From Euglena gracilis (lineage: Eukaryota > Euglenida > Euglenophyceae > Euglenales): 64,000 nucleotides of DNA. The notes beneath the pieces were generated by a model that was not told where the DNA came from, did no database searches, and was given only the letters and a program-made list of their open reading frames with translations. The translations under genes and the position numbers were made by a program. Positions 10,076-19,383 of the stretch are shown here, in pieces. The DNA lies in assembly GCA_039621445.1 (NCBI GenBank), contig CP154955.1:55681341-55745340 (forward strand). Direction: 5' to 3'. Position 1 is the first letter of the stretch. Every line of letters begins with the position of its first letter.

Positions 10076-10897
10076 GTATGCATGAATGCACACACAACCA
10101 TATTGCTTCTGGCCTGCCATATATTGTTGCGTGCTGACCCCGGATGGTGGCACGGTGGGACAGGACAGACTCAATACGTGGAACATGGGATGACATGGAC
10201 GTCCCTGCATTTGGGGTATCCCATCCAATTGAGGGGCAACCTTGCCCAATATCTAAATGCAGTGGTTGTTTTTTTTTACCCATAAAGAAGGGCGTCCCCC
10301 CCTTGAATGCCCAACAAGACTATTATTCAAAGTGCTGGTCGAAATTTTGGGTGGGGAGTCCATGCTTAGACCGTTGTGTCAAAAAATTAGTCACCTTCTG
10401 AAAAACTGCAATATTACTGGTGCGTGGGGGAAGTGCGTATTTTTGATTTTGGCTCAACGTCCAGGAGGCTTTGAGTTTCACCTTTGACCTGTTTCTGCCA
10501 AAACATGCGGACGGGAGTCTCTTTCTTTGTTAAGCACCGCCCTGCTTGGGGGCGGGACTGTTATTAAGCAAGGAGTTCTCCTTCTGATCAAGTTTTCAAA
10601 ATCTTATTTGTTTTCAAGAAATTATTATAGAATTTTGAAGTTGATTTGGAGTTGATGAGATTGTCCATATCACCCCCCCTTTTTTAGGAAATAAATATTT
10701 CGCATCAATTGACATTAATCCCAATTTGAGATATAGCTGAGAATCCCAATTTGGGGAAAATATTATTCCTGATGCCTATATTGCTATGTTCCTAAATTCG
10801 TGGAGTTGTGCACCCAAATCTGGACGAAAGCAACCCACAGATCCCATTCCCGGCCTCAACCCCCGAGTCTGGAGACCTCCCCTGCCTACCCACCCAG
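10076..10897. other. Intron, nothing recognised
   Basis: Mixed-composition intron sequence; no exon with both splice signals and no clear element was found. Confidence 0.45.
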
Positions 10898-10973
10898 CTG
10901 TCGCACTATCACTTTGCAACCTTGCCGCCAGGGGACGAGGACTCCCTCGCCCTCCTCCAGACATACCTCGCAG
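10898..10973 (+). CDS. Gene 1 exon G (unit 2): degenerate KKGGWDCLRH exon
   Basis: Acceptor CTACCCACCCAG, donor CTCGCAG/GTCTGC. Phase 0 in, phase 1 out, which fits exon V before and exon L after. It encodes LSHYHFATLPPGDEDSLAL followed by LQTYLAG. Its last 15 residues align without gaps with the core exon of gene 2 (32379-32606): GDEDSLALLQTYLAG against GGWDCLRHLEILVAG. The GGWDCLRH signature is therefore lost here while the exon frame is kept. I infer a degenerate, probably non-catalytic second domain. Confidence 0.65.
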
Positions 10974-11212
10974 GTCTGCCATCCCCCGCCGCACTGTGCG
11001 CGGGGGCGGGGGGGGGGTGCCGTGTTTGCCATTCCGACCCACTCGGGAACACCTGGCCTGACAGGAATTGGCCTCCCCCTCTGCACTCGCTACAGCCGAC
11101 TCATGGGTCATATCAAGCTGCCGAAGGTCCACCCATTGCAAAACCCAATGAATGGTAAAAGCCTGAAATCCAGCAAAGCCAGCGGGGGACGCAAAAATGC
11201 CGGCGGGTGCAG

Positions 11213-11554
11213 CTGAACACCGCCAGGGATGAATTGGTGCGCCATTTTTTGGTGTCAGTTTTCCCGTCAAAAAGGCCCTTTTTTACCCACCTTGGGTCGT
11301 CAGCAGAGATTGTCAGCAAGGAGGCAGAAAGGCAGAAAGGCAAAAACGGCAGGCACAAAGAAAGTAGGCGGAACTGCATCTCGCCTCTTATCCTTAATGC
11401 ATGTCTTCGCCAAAATAAAAGCCCAATCAAAGCCCAAGCTGGTCGTCCAATTTTTGATGAAAAACCGCCAAACCCAGCTGTGGGTGCACCAACCCCCCAT
11501 AACCTCCTGAAGCTTTTTGGTTTGGGGGGGGGAGGGAGGGAGGGGGAGGGGTAG
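11213..11554 (+). CDS. Candidate open frame in intron, unrecognised
   Basis: A frame of about 114 codons opens after the acceptor-like GCGGGTGCAG and begins LNTARDELVRHFLVSVFPSK; it is rich in K and R in the middle (SKEAERQKGKNGRHKES) and ends in a G-run. A second frame over 11229-11510 also reads plausibly. It lies between exons G and L, which splice in phase without it, so it is either an unrelated gene, an alternative exon or chance. Confidence 0.25.
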   Translation: MNTARDELVRHFLVSVFPSKRPFFTHLGSSAEIVSKEAERQKGKNGRHKESRRNCISPLILNACLRQNKSPIKAQAGRPIFDEKPPNPAVGAPTPHNLLKLFGLGGGGREGEG

Positions 11555-11897
11555 CTCATGCAGGCTGAACCTGGAAGGGATCCTCAAAACGCCTTTTTGC
11601 CCTATGAGGAGGCACAACAGGGTATTTTGGACTACAATTTTTTTTGTTAAAACCTCAATGAGTTCTCAAGTGATGTCCAGAGCTTTTTTTCTGTGCACCA
11701 CATGATTTCTTTGGCTTATTTTGTCTGTGTGTTTCTGCATCATTTTTTCCCTCTGGGGGGTATTCTAAGTCGAGGCTTTGTGGTGAGACCCAGGGGGTTA
11801 TAATGGGGTGGTTAGGATGGAGGGGAGTTACAGATGGGGGGGGGGTAGACAAGTGTGTGCGTAAATAAGAGGGATTGTTTTTTGGTCCCACCTTCAG

Positions 11898-12074
11898 TTC
11901 AGGAGAAGAAGGCCAATAATAATCCAATGACTCTGAACCTGTTGCCCAGACCAAGCACAGAAAATGCGAAACGAATTGCTCAGCTGAAACGAACTCTCTC
12001 TCCCAAAAATACCATGCTGGGACAAAATCAAGCCTTGTCAATGGAGGCTGGGAAAATGCTACTGGCTGGACCCC
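11898..12074 (+). CDS. Candidate symmetric phase-1 exon in gene 1
   Basis: Acceptor TCCCACCTTCAG, donor GGACCCC/GTCCAG, phase 1 at both ends, so it could be spliced between exons G and L without breaking frame. It encodes VQEKKANNNPMTLNLLPRP and NAKRIAQLKRTLSPKN. Composition is less GC-rich than the neighbouring exons. No copy is seen in gene 2 and I recognise no domain. A long minus-strand frame overlaps it. Confidence 0.35.
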
Positions 12075-12297
12075 GTCCAGATTTTTTTTTGAGTTTGGTG
12101 ACTGGGGGGGTGGTTGGTCAAATGGATACCCTCCGGAGAGGGGGTTTCCAATATTTTCGGTATGAAACACCCCAAAAATAGTTTGGAACACAAAATTGAC
12201 CCCCCCCCCCGAGAGGTCCCCCAGGGTTGGGTGAGTGTGTCTGGACCCTCCCCTTCCCCAGATCTGGAAAAACCCCCGCCCCCGCGGTATTCCCCAG

Positions 12298-12398
12298 GGG
12301 CCATCCCAGTACGGCCGGCCTCGTCCCCCGTCTCGCCCCTCGCCCTCTTCCACCACCCGAAGGAGTGCTTCGCGCCACCCCCCGCCCCCGGCTCCCCC
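12298..12398 (+). CDS. Gene 1 exon L (unit 2): LFHHPKECF exon
   Basis: Acceptor GTATTCCCCAG, phase 1 entry; donor probably TCCCCC/GTCCCG. Encodes GAIPVRPASSPVSPLAL then FHHPKECFAPPP. Homologues at 35456 (LTLFHYPKECLAEM) and 49748 (LTLFHHPKECFARY) start with the same G-A-(I/L) across a phase-1 junction. In the recalled family this is the 'GCIPYF...P..T....PKEL' segment right after the GGWDCLRH core. Confidence 0.75.
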
Positions 12399-12513
12399 GT
12401 CCCGGGCTGTACGGCAGTCCCCACAACCTCATGGGTGGTGTTTGGGGGGACCCCCATCCTGGTGGGTGGGCCCCCCCACCAGGCCTTCCTGTATTTCTGG
12501 GGACACCGATTTT

Positions 12514-12746
12514 TAAACCCCCCCCCCCCAAATAACCTGGCGGGCGGGGTGCCAGGTTATTGGAACCAACTTTTGGCCCTGCCCCCCCCCTGCCAGGTTA
12601 TTTGGGCCCTTTTTTCAGCGGCATAAAGGAATTTTGCCTAAAAGGGGGGTGCCAGGTTACTGGAACCATCTTTTTTGCCCCTCCCCCCGCCAAGTTATTC
12701 GGCCCCCACCAGGAGCAAGCACCCCGCCAGGTTTTTGGGGGGGTTT
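12514..12746 (+). mobile_element. C/G-capped element with AAATAACCTGG ends
   Basis: Starts TTTTAAACCCCCC-AAATAACCTGG, ends CCAGGTTTTTGGGGGGG. It holds several inner copies of GTGCCAGGTTA.TGGAACCA, laid out as in the 20259-21571 elements but with CCAGGTTA in place of CCCCGTTA. Non-coding. Confidence 0.65.
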
Positions 12747-12773
12747 CGGTCAAAATTTCCCTTTGGCACTGAA

Positions 12774-12797
12774 TTAGGAATTAGGAATTAGGAATTT
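12774..12797. repeat. GGAATTA tandem repeat
   Basis: Four tandem copies of a seven-base unit. Confidence 0.8.
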
Positions 12798-13084
12798 TCC
12801 TTCCGCGGGTGCTGTGGTGGGGGGGTTGACCCACCCCCACCCCCCCAAGCCTTCCTGTACAGCCCTGCCCCACCGCCCCCGAGCCCCCGCCCGCCCAGAG
12901 GACGTCGGAATGACTCCGTTGGGGCGTTGGGGGCTGGGAAGCGAGTGGTCTCGACCTGGGTTCGAACGCACTGCCCTCAATTTTGGGGCGTGGTTTGCCC
13001 CAGGGCGGTCTGCAAGGGACGGGATCTTTTCGATTAAGGTCTGCCCCTTTAGGACGCTCTTGCCAACGGCCGAACTGGGGCTTT

Positions 13085-13345
13085 AAATGGGACAAATGCC
13101 AACAGTCGGAAAACGCATTTTTTGACGGTTTGGGTAGATGGGCGGTGGTCCAAGGATGCCAAAGTTATGTTTTTTCCCGAAGTTGGGCGGCCGCTTTTTC
13201 TGAAATATGGCCATTTTGTCGGCCCTTTTTTGTAGATTTTTCGCGGAATGCGGCGGGACGGGTTTTTTTTTAAGGGCCGCCTTGGTTTGAACCGGCGGAA
13301 CTTTTGCCCTCCCTTGCTTCCAAAACCGGCGGGCGGTAGCTCCAT
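13085..13345. repeat. Interspersed repeat related to 3230-3460
   Basis: Shares GATGCCA.A..TA..TTTTTTCCCGA.GTTG and further ordered blocks with 3290-3460. On the minus strand the conserved residues LASL.H.PS and KKC.F can be read in both copies, so the repeat may derive from a coding sequence. Confidence 0.5.
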
Positions 13346-13497
13346 TTGGCCCCACTGGTGGGCCGGCGGGGGGTCACGCCGGCCCGAAGCAGTGGCGGCC
13401 CTCTGTTCGAGGTAGGGGTACCCAGTGCAAAAGTGGCAGGGGGGGGATGGGGAACGGAGGGTGCAGGGATGGTGATAGGGGCAGACAGGTCCGGGAG

Positions 13498-13740
13498 CAG
13501 GGGTTTTTTTTAGTCGTGGACCCCCAGGGGGGGGAGGGGGGGGTAGGGTGGGTGGGTCTGGCCGAGCCCCCCCCCGGGGGGGCCCCGGGGGGTCCAAAGG
13601 AGGGGGGGGGTGGGATATACTTTTCGGCGCCAAAGGCGCCGAAAAAGTGCTATTTTTAGCACTTTTCGCGATTTTTGGCCATTTTTTTGTGGGTCCCCTG
13701 GGACCCCCCCCTCCCCCCCCGGTCTTAAAAAAACCACTGG
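13498..13740 (+). mobile_element. CCAGGGG(T)nAG element, second copy
   Basis: Copy of the 7354-7618 element with the same order: CAGGGGTTTTTTTTAGTCGTGG, G/C runs, GGGATATACTTTTCGGCGCC, GTGCTATTTTTAGCACTTTT, GGTC(T)TAAAAAAACC. The flanks CCGGGAG and CCAGGAG resemble an imperfect target duplication. Confidence 0.75.
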
Positions 13741-13770
13741 CCAGGAGGTGCCGGGGGGGGTGATGGATCA

Positions 13771-13905
13771 GCCGGCGCCAGCGCCGGTGGAGAGAGCAAC
13801 GCCTGAGTGGGAGCCCGCCGTGCTCTGGCCTGTCCTGCGGCGCTGCCTCCGTGCGTTTTCGAGGCAGCACCTGGCGCCCAGCCAGTTGCCTCTGCTGAGA
13901 CTGTC
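13771..13905 (+). CDS. Gene 1 exon S (unit 2)
   Basis: Entered in phase 0 after GATGGATCAG, which fits exon L. Encodes EWEPAVLWPVLRRCLRAFSR followed by QHLAPSQLP, comparable with YEAFRAEAWAFFTAHLTC at 36040 in gene 2 and VTLRFVREHLAAG at 50245. The recalled family has 'Y.(R/K)..LL.Y...HLTT' here. The acceptor is weak (G-rich) because the element at 13498-13740 ends just upstream. The right boundary is uncertain: the frame runs into a G-run near 13910. Confidence 0.5.
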
Positions 13906-13990
13906 CGAGGGGGGGGGGCAGATTTGTCTCTGTCCCAGTGTGGCTGTAATTGTGGCTCGGGAAAGCTGGAGTAAACTGGCTCCTTTGCAG

Positions 13991-14105
13991 AGATGACTGA
14001 CCGAAATGAACCGAATGGCCTTTGCCGCGTTAGTTCAGAACTGCCGAAGACTGTCACAAAGCAACTCTGGCACAAAGCAATTCTGCGACAAAGGAAGAAC
14101 GTTTG
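13991..14105 (+). CDS. Gene 1 candidate exon after S
   Basis: Excellent splice sites: CTCCTTTGCAG before and TTTG/GTAAGAG after. Only one frame is open; it reads MTDRNEPNGLCRVSSELP and TVTKQLWHKAILRQRKNV. This exon is too short for ordinary open-frame listing. It lies where the 'LTT..MA.Y' segment and the inter-half linker should be, but residue similarity is not convincing. Confidence 0.55.
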
Positions 14106-15222
14106 GTAAGAGTATGACCTGTGTTTGAATTAGAGTCAGTCAGACATCATCTTTGGAGGACCCTTGTGATACTTTCACAATAAAGTGTGTGGCTGGTCAG
14201 CCTGCAGAATCGATTGTCTGGGTGCTTTTTTTTTGCTGTCATCTGTGGAGCACCAGTTTATTGCTATTTAACTCTCAATTGCCTTTATTTTTCTTTTTTT
14301 TTTATTCCATTTTTTCCCTATTTGTATCTAACCATTTTCATTCATATATGTCCCGCCCTGTCGCCCCCCTCCCCCAGATGGGAAACAAACGTATCAGGCA
14401 GGCAGCAGGCTGCTACCGTGTCTTGCGTTGGCCCGCTTTATGCTGCGGATGACCTCCCTCAACCCCTGTGTTGACCACCCGGCATGGGGGTTATTTGAAG
14501 CCACAATGGCCGGGCAACCCACAAAAGGCTTGGCGATGGACTGAGATGGGTGCGGCCTGGGCATTGTGTCTTCTGTGAAATCTCAGATGATCATTTTTCG
14601 GACATAATCCCAAATGGATCAGAATGCCGGTTTTTATTTTATTTTATCGAAACAACTGTTTTATCGGAAAAACTGTTTCTCAGCCCCCAACTCTGGGGAA
14701 TACAACCGGACATCATAATGGTTTCATTTGATGCAGCTTCCGAATCCTGGGTGTTTCCTTGGGGAGCGTCCAGCATCAATTTTGGTGTCAACTCTGGATC
14801 CTGATCAATTTCATCGTTCTGTTGAGTCACAAGAAATTCGAGGATTCTGAGGCGTTTTTTTCCCCACGTGTTTAACAGAAGGAGGCACCGTCAACCTTCC
14901 GATTCTTTTGAGGCTGTTTTCATTGTGTCTCCTCTCTCGTCCACCCACCACACCCCCATCTTGAGACATAGCATGAACCCGCCCCCCCCCAATTTTTGCA
15001 GATCTCACAACTAACCACCCTACAGCAAACCCTAACCCGAATCCTAACCCTAACCTCACTTCTAACCCTCTCCCAAAATCCAAACCGTCCCCTAAACCCC
15101 AGCCGCAAACAGGGAATGCCCCCATTCCAAACTGCCCCCTATTCTCCCCCCACCGCCTCACCACCCGGGATCGTGCTATACCCCCCCCCCCCCGCACCCA
15201 CGTCCTTAATCACCCCCATTGA
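14106..15222. other. Intron with CCCTAA-like tract
   Basis: Contains degenerate CCTAACCC repeats at about 15001-15075. A stop codon (TGA 15220-15222) stands directly before the frame of exon I, and no AG lies in the preceding 100 bases. Confidence 0.6.
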
Positions 15223-15361
15223 CCAATCCTCTTCCTCGACCCCCTCCTCCCCACGGAGCCCGACCCGCTCTCCCTCACCACACTTGTCGGGCTGCGGGAG
15301 CTCTTGGGGACGAACGTCCACGTGTGGCGGGAACCCCGGTACCTGTACGGGGGGCAGCCTG
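15223..15361 (+). CDS. Gene 1 exon I (unit 2), acceptor missing
   Basis: Encodes ILFLDPLLPTEPDPLSL and GLRELLGTNVHVWREPRY, ending at donor CCTG/GTGTGT in phase 1. The copy in gene 2 (52504-52680) differs at only a few residues. In the recalled family 'ILFLSG..PDYL..L.L.GL..L.G' opens the second half of the protein. Just upstream is a stop codon and no AG acceptor, so this copy may not be spliced normally. It is an exon by homology, possibly dead. Confidence 0.65.
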
Positions 15362-15578
15362 GTGTGTGCTCGTTTCCCCCAATCTGTCGTATTTCCCGTT
15401 TCCCCGTCAGGTCTTTGGGATCCCGGTGCGTGTTGCCAAGCTTTATAGAAAAGGTCGCAGATTTGTGACTCTTGCCCTGTCTGCGCAGTAGATAAAATTA
15501 AATACAGGAAAAAATCATTATTTTCCAATTTTTTTGTGCTTTAGAAATTTTTTGTGCATTGTTATTTTTTCGACCCTG

Positions 15579-15809
15579 TAACCCCCCCTAATAGAAGCAC
15601 GGGTGCGCTTATAGCCGACCGCTGCCTCTGGCGGCGGGGGTTGCGCTTCTATTTCGACCCTGCCTGTGCAATTTTTGTTGATTTCTTTTGGAAATCCCAT
15701 CAAAATGGGGGGTGCGCTTGTAGGACTGTAGGACTTCGGCAGTGGGGGGTGCGCTTTTATTTGGACCCTGCGCTTGTACTGGCCCAGCGCTTGTATAGGG
15801 GGGGGGTTA
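15579..15809 (+). mobile_element. C/G-capped element, TAATAGAAGCACGGG family, copy 1
   Basis: Begins TAACCCCCCCTAATAGAAGC and ends in a G-run followed by GTTA. Internal blocks GTGCGCTTCTATTT.GACC, GATTTTTGTTGATTTC and TCCCATCAAAATGGGGGGTG are shared with 44598-44837. Internal GGCGGC hairpins. Non-coding. It abuts the next element, sharing the TTA. Confidence 0.85.
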
Positions 15810-16027
15810 CCCTCACCCCCCTCAAAGTGGCCATCCTCCAGGCACCACCGGACCCCAAAACGGCCACTCTGGGGGAGGGGACACTTTGGGGGGGGGGTCA
15901 ATTTTTGGGCTTCGGCGCGCCTTCGGCGCCAAAAGAAAGTGGCCACTTTGAGGGGGGGAAACCAAATTTGCCAAAAAATTTTGGCCACTCTGAGGGGGGG
16001 GACACTTTGAGGGGGGGGCTGAGGGTA
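15808..16027 (+). mobile_element. TACCCTCACCCCCC / CTCAAAGTG element
   Basis: Inverted ends TACCCTCACCCCCCTCAAAG and CTTTGAGGGGGGGGCTGAGG-GTA, with inner copies of GGCCACT(T/C)TGAGGGGG. Contains the palindrome TTCGGCGCGCCTTCGGCGCC. Non-coding. Confidence 0.8.
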
Positions 16028-16324
16028 TATGTGTTGTGTGCTGTAGTGTTGAATGTGTGTTTCCTTCACCATCACGCAAGGAGCTGCCTTGACCTGCACA
16101 GCTTTCTTTGTGTTCCTTTCCAAGTTGTCGGACACAAGGTCGGACACAAAAAATGAAATTCCACCAGTTCACAAACAACGTACCCCCAAGGTGAAGACAG
16201 CGCACAGTGCTACAGCAGCGATGGGCGATCCATTTCTAGTGAAATGCCAATGTTTAGCAGATGTGATTGGGTGCGAAAGGGCCTTTTCCACATGTGCATC
16301 CCGCCGGTGAGTAAATCAGCGCTT

Positions 16325-16770
16325 TCAAATGGCCCGGCATGCAGCGGTGCATAGCCTGCATACAAAGAGCTCTGGACAAGGCAACCTGCAAACCTTCCCA
16401 CAATTCGCCTTTGGCAGCCAAAAACCTCCCACAGAGCTGGGTCAGACCGATTTTACGGCAAACGTGTTCGGCGACGGCTCAGATTTGTTCTCCATTGAGG
16501 CCCCAGATGCTGTGTGAGCCATGCCAAACCCCTGTGTTCTGGTGCTTTGGGCAAGGCACCAGAACATGGGGCTCTGACCACTGCAGTGGGGCTCTCGCAG
16601 AACCAAGCTGCGGGGCAATGGTTCTTCCCACGACTCGCCTTTGGTAGCCAATGAATGGAGAACGACTCTGAACCGTCCCACATTGGAGCGTTTGCCACCA
16701 TCCGTTCTGACTCGGCTGCGTGGGAGGTTTTGGTTCCAGCTGCCGGCCATGCACCACTGCATGCTGGCCC
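16325..16770. repeat. Diverged inverted repeat
   Basis: The left arm (16330-16492) and the reverse complement of the right arm (16640-16765) share GCATGCAG.GGTGCAT, AAAACCTCCCAC, GGCAAACG and GTTCTCCATT in order. The centre holds a perfect-looking hairpin around TGTTCTGGTGC..GCACCAGAACA. No open frame spans it. Confidence 0.7.
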
Positions 16771-17530
16771 CATTCTCACACCCACACCCATCCACACAAC
16801 ACACACATACTCTATCTCTCTACCACACACTCATAAACCCTTTGGGTGAATTGGCTTGGTTGGTTGGGCTGTTGGGGGTTGGAAGGTGGACGTAAGTCAC
16901 CCCTTCTCAATGACCCCCTGTTTTTTATATTTTGGGCAGAACAATGAAACTTCTGGGATCAAAGCAGATTCCAATGCAAGTTTGCCCTCATTTTGCCAAA
17001 TATTACCCATTTTTGCAAAATTCCAGGAATGCTTCCTTTTTTTAAAGCAGATGATGCCGATTTAATGCAAAAATATACTGTCACAAAATGAGTGTTTCCC
17101 CTTGAATTTCTCCCTTCGCCTGCGCTGTCGCTCCATCTGCTGGCGGTTTTGTGAAGGAGATGGGGGGTTTCCCCAGGGTGTTTGGGGAGGTTTACATTGG
17201 GGGGTAGTAGGCTGAGGATTTCTTGGCCGAACCTAAAAAGATTTCTCTCTGCACCACTTTTGACTAAATTTAAAAAAAATCTTTTTTTTTTCTGAAAAGT
17301 GCAAAACGTTTTTTTTTTTTGAGCAGTGTGGATGACAACCTTTTCGTTACTATTGCCTGGTTGCTGAGCTCTTTCAGTTGTATCTCTCCACGGTAGAGCG
17401 AAGCTTACACCGGCAGAATAGGGAGGATTCCAACCCCCGTCTTTCCTTTGTTTGGGTAGGCTGGTTGGTGGCAGAGGGTGGTTGATGCATCACCACACAC
17501 CTGCCGAAAAGTGTACATGCGCAGGGCGCA
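16771..17530. other. Intron, nothing recognised
   Basis: AT-rich stretch with T runs; no supported exon. Confidence 0.5.
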
Positions 17531-17534
17531 CAAC

Positions 17535-17536
<2 letters not shown>

Positions 17537-17625
<89 letters not shown>

Positions 17626-17760
17626 GACATGCACACACACACACACAACACACACACAACACACACAACACACACACAACACACACAACACACACAACAC
17701 ACACAACACATACAACACACACACTGACACACTCTGACACAACACACACAACACACACGG
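17537..17760. repeat. CA microsatellite
   Basis: A CA run of about 80 bases, then ACACAACACA variants, ending 30 bases before the next exon. Frames of TH or CV repeats are artefacts. Confidence 0.97.
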
Positions 17761-17791
17761 TGCAATATAGTTCATGTGTTTGTGTGCGCAG

Positions 17792-17929
17792 CCGGCCCGA
17801 CCTCCCTCCCGCCGGGCGTGCCCCACCTCCTCGCTGGGGCCCTCAACGCCTCCCTCCTGGGGCCTGACCTGCCGGACGCCGTGGTGCGCCAGCGCCTCGC
17901 CGCCGGGTACTACCGCGTGGCGGTGTACG
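17792..17929 (+). CDS. Gene 1 exon K' (unit 2), non-GT donor
   Basis: Acceptor TGTTTGTGTGCGCAG, phase 1 entry. Encodes ALNASLLGPDLPDAVVRQRL and AAGYYRVAVYG; the gene 2 copy (54447-54572) reads ALNASLLTTDLAESTVVERL and ends VVYG at a normal GT donor. Here the same position reads TACG/GCCGCC. Either a GC donor is used, which would keep phase 1 for the terminal exon, or the exon runs on for about 20 more plausible codons. The LYGNGF residues of exon K are replaced in both K' copies. Confidence 0.7.
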
Positions 17930-18799
17930 GCCGCCTCGCCCGCAGCGCCCGCTTCCTGGCGGAGGCCACCTCCCGCCTGACCCCAGCCAGGCTGGCGTTT
18001 TCCCTTGGGGGCTTCAGCTGTGCACCTGGTTTTCCAAAGCAAGAGATGTATTGCATTTTTTTTGGCCCCCAAAATTGACCAGAAGTGGGGGTGAGTGGGC
18101 GGGTGGGTTCGGACCCCCCCCCCCGAGTCCTGAAAAAAAAACTGTGGTCCTAACTTCACACCAATGCACCTACACCTCTTGCCAATCCCCACAACATGCA
18201 CAAGCCTTTGCTGACGCTGACGCTGCTGGGCAATTGTTTCCGGTGTTAAATGACAGGAATGCCGCACACCCCTCACCAACGAGCTGGTTGGGAATGTGTG
18301 GTTCCGGAAGCTTTAAACGGCAGGTTTCTCCCCCATCAGGAAGACCTCAGACATTGGGCCCAGGTTGGCCTGCAAGCTAAGTACCCCACCTCCAATGTGC
18401 AATGTGTATGGGTGCACACCTTTTTTTGAAGTATTTGGGTGCTACCTTTGTTTGGACATTACACAAACGTTGTGTGCTTATGACAGGAATTGCTGCAAGA
18501 TCCTGGTGGGCGGGTGGGTGGGGGGGTCCCGCAAACCCCTCCATCTCTTTGGTCTTGGTGTGCCGTTATCGGGTAGCTGCCCCCACCTTCAGGAGATCCT
18601 CTGTCTCCAAAATTTTGTGGGGCCTGTCAATGAACCAGAAACGGCACCATAATGCCATGTGCCAGAGGAGACGGTGTTGTCATTTGGGTTGAACCCATTC
18701 AGAAGCCACGAACGGAAGCTGTTGGAGGGCTAAATGAAGTCGTCCTACCCCCCACGAGGCATTCTTGTGCAGCTCTGCTCCACACATCCCATTCAACAG

Positions 18800-18936
18800 C
18801 CACCATTTCTTGTTTTGCTACGGAGAACAGCGAAGAAGCCCATCTGGCACTGGACCGGGTGTGGGCGATGCTTACTGGGCAGCCCATAAACGAGGAGCGG
18901 GTGACGCAGTTTGTGCGGCAGTTGGCCCACGTTTGA
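18800..18936 (+). CDS. Gene 1 terminal exon T with stop
   Basis: Acceptor CATTCAACAG, phase 1, fitting exon K'. Encodes ALDRVWAMLTGQPINEERV and TQFVRQLAHV, then TGA. The gene 2 terminal exon (58742-58933) conserves RIWAVLSGRPL and TQFVRGLA before its own stop. It corresponds to exon F plus R fused, and the end matches the recalled family's terminal 'FVRE'. This closes gene 1. Confidence 0.7.
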
Positions 18937-19204
18937 ATGGGGCCTCCCTGCTTTGCATTTTTTGAAGCCTTGTGAGGATAGTCCTCCTCCTTCTGTGTGC
19001 TTTGCGTGTGTATTTGTGCTTTCTTTCCATTTTTTAAAACATTGTGTGTGTTTTTTCCCCGTTTTATTGCACATGCGTAATCAATATGGACGTACATATA
19101 CATGTATTATATGTTATGTGCACACATGAAGTATATATTATGTACGCACGCACATTTGTTTGTTCCCTTGGGGTTGTGCACCTCCGGAGGTCCTTCTTCA
19201 CCAG

Positions 19205-19383
19205 CCATGCCGACGGTAGGCAATGTCACAATGCTCCACTCCTTGTCACACCAACGCCTGTGGGCACTCCACCTCGAAGCACGAACTGCCTTCCAAGTTT
19301 CTATTCACTTTGAATGTCTCCCGACCCGTGCCGTGCAGTCGCCACCAAAAAGCTACCTTCCAAATCAACAACTCTCTCTCTAA
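19205..19383 (+). CDS. Candidate alternative terminal exon downstream of gene 1
   Basis: Strong acceptor CCTCCGGAGGTCCTTCTTCACCAG, phase 1, then MPTVGNVTMLHSLSHQRLW and EARTAFQVSIHFECLPTRAV before TAA. It starts AG/CCATG, like AG/CCACC in both terminal exons, and has the same phase, so it could be an alternative last exon of gene 1 or part of another transcript. No family recognised. Confidence 0.35.

Noticed and set aside
11655-12356. 233-codon minus-strand frame
   Set aside because: Antisense to the phase-consistent exon candidate and exon L; mixed low-complexity composition.
13049-13870. 273-codon minus-strand frame
   Set aside because: Runs across a capped element and a dispersed repeat and is antisense to exon S; P/G-rich composition comes from C/G runs.
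15001-15075. True telomere end
   Set aside because: CCTAACCC repeats are degenerate, short and embedded in an intron.
17374-18279. 301-codon minus-strand frame
   Set aside because: Its core is the CA microsatellite read as VCVC; it also covers the conserved plus-strand exon K'.
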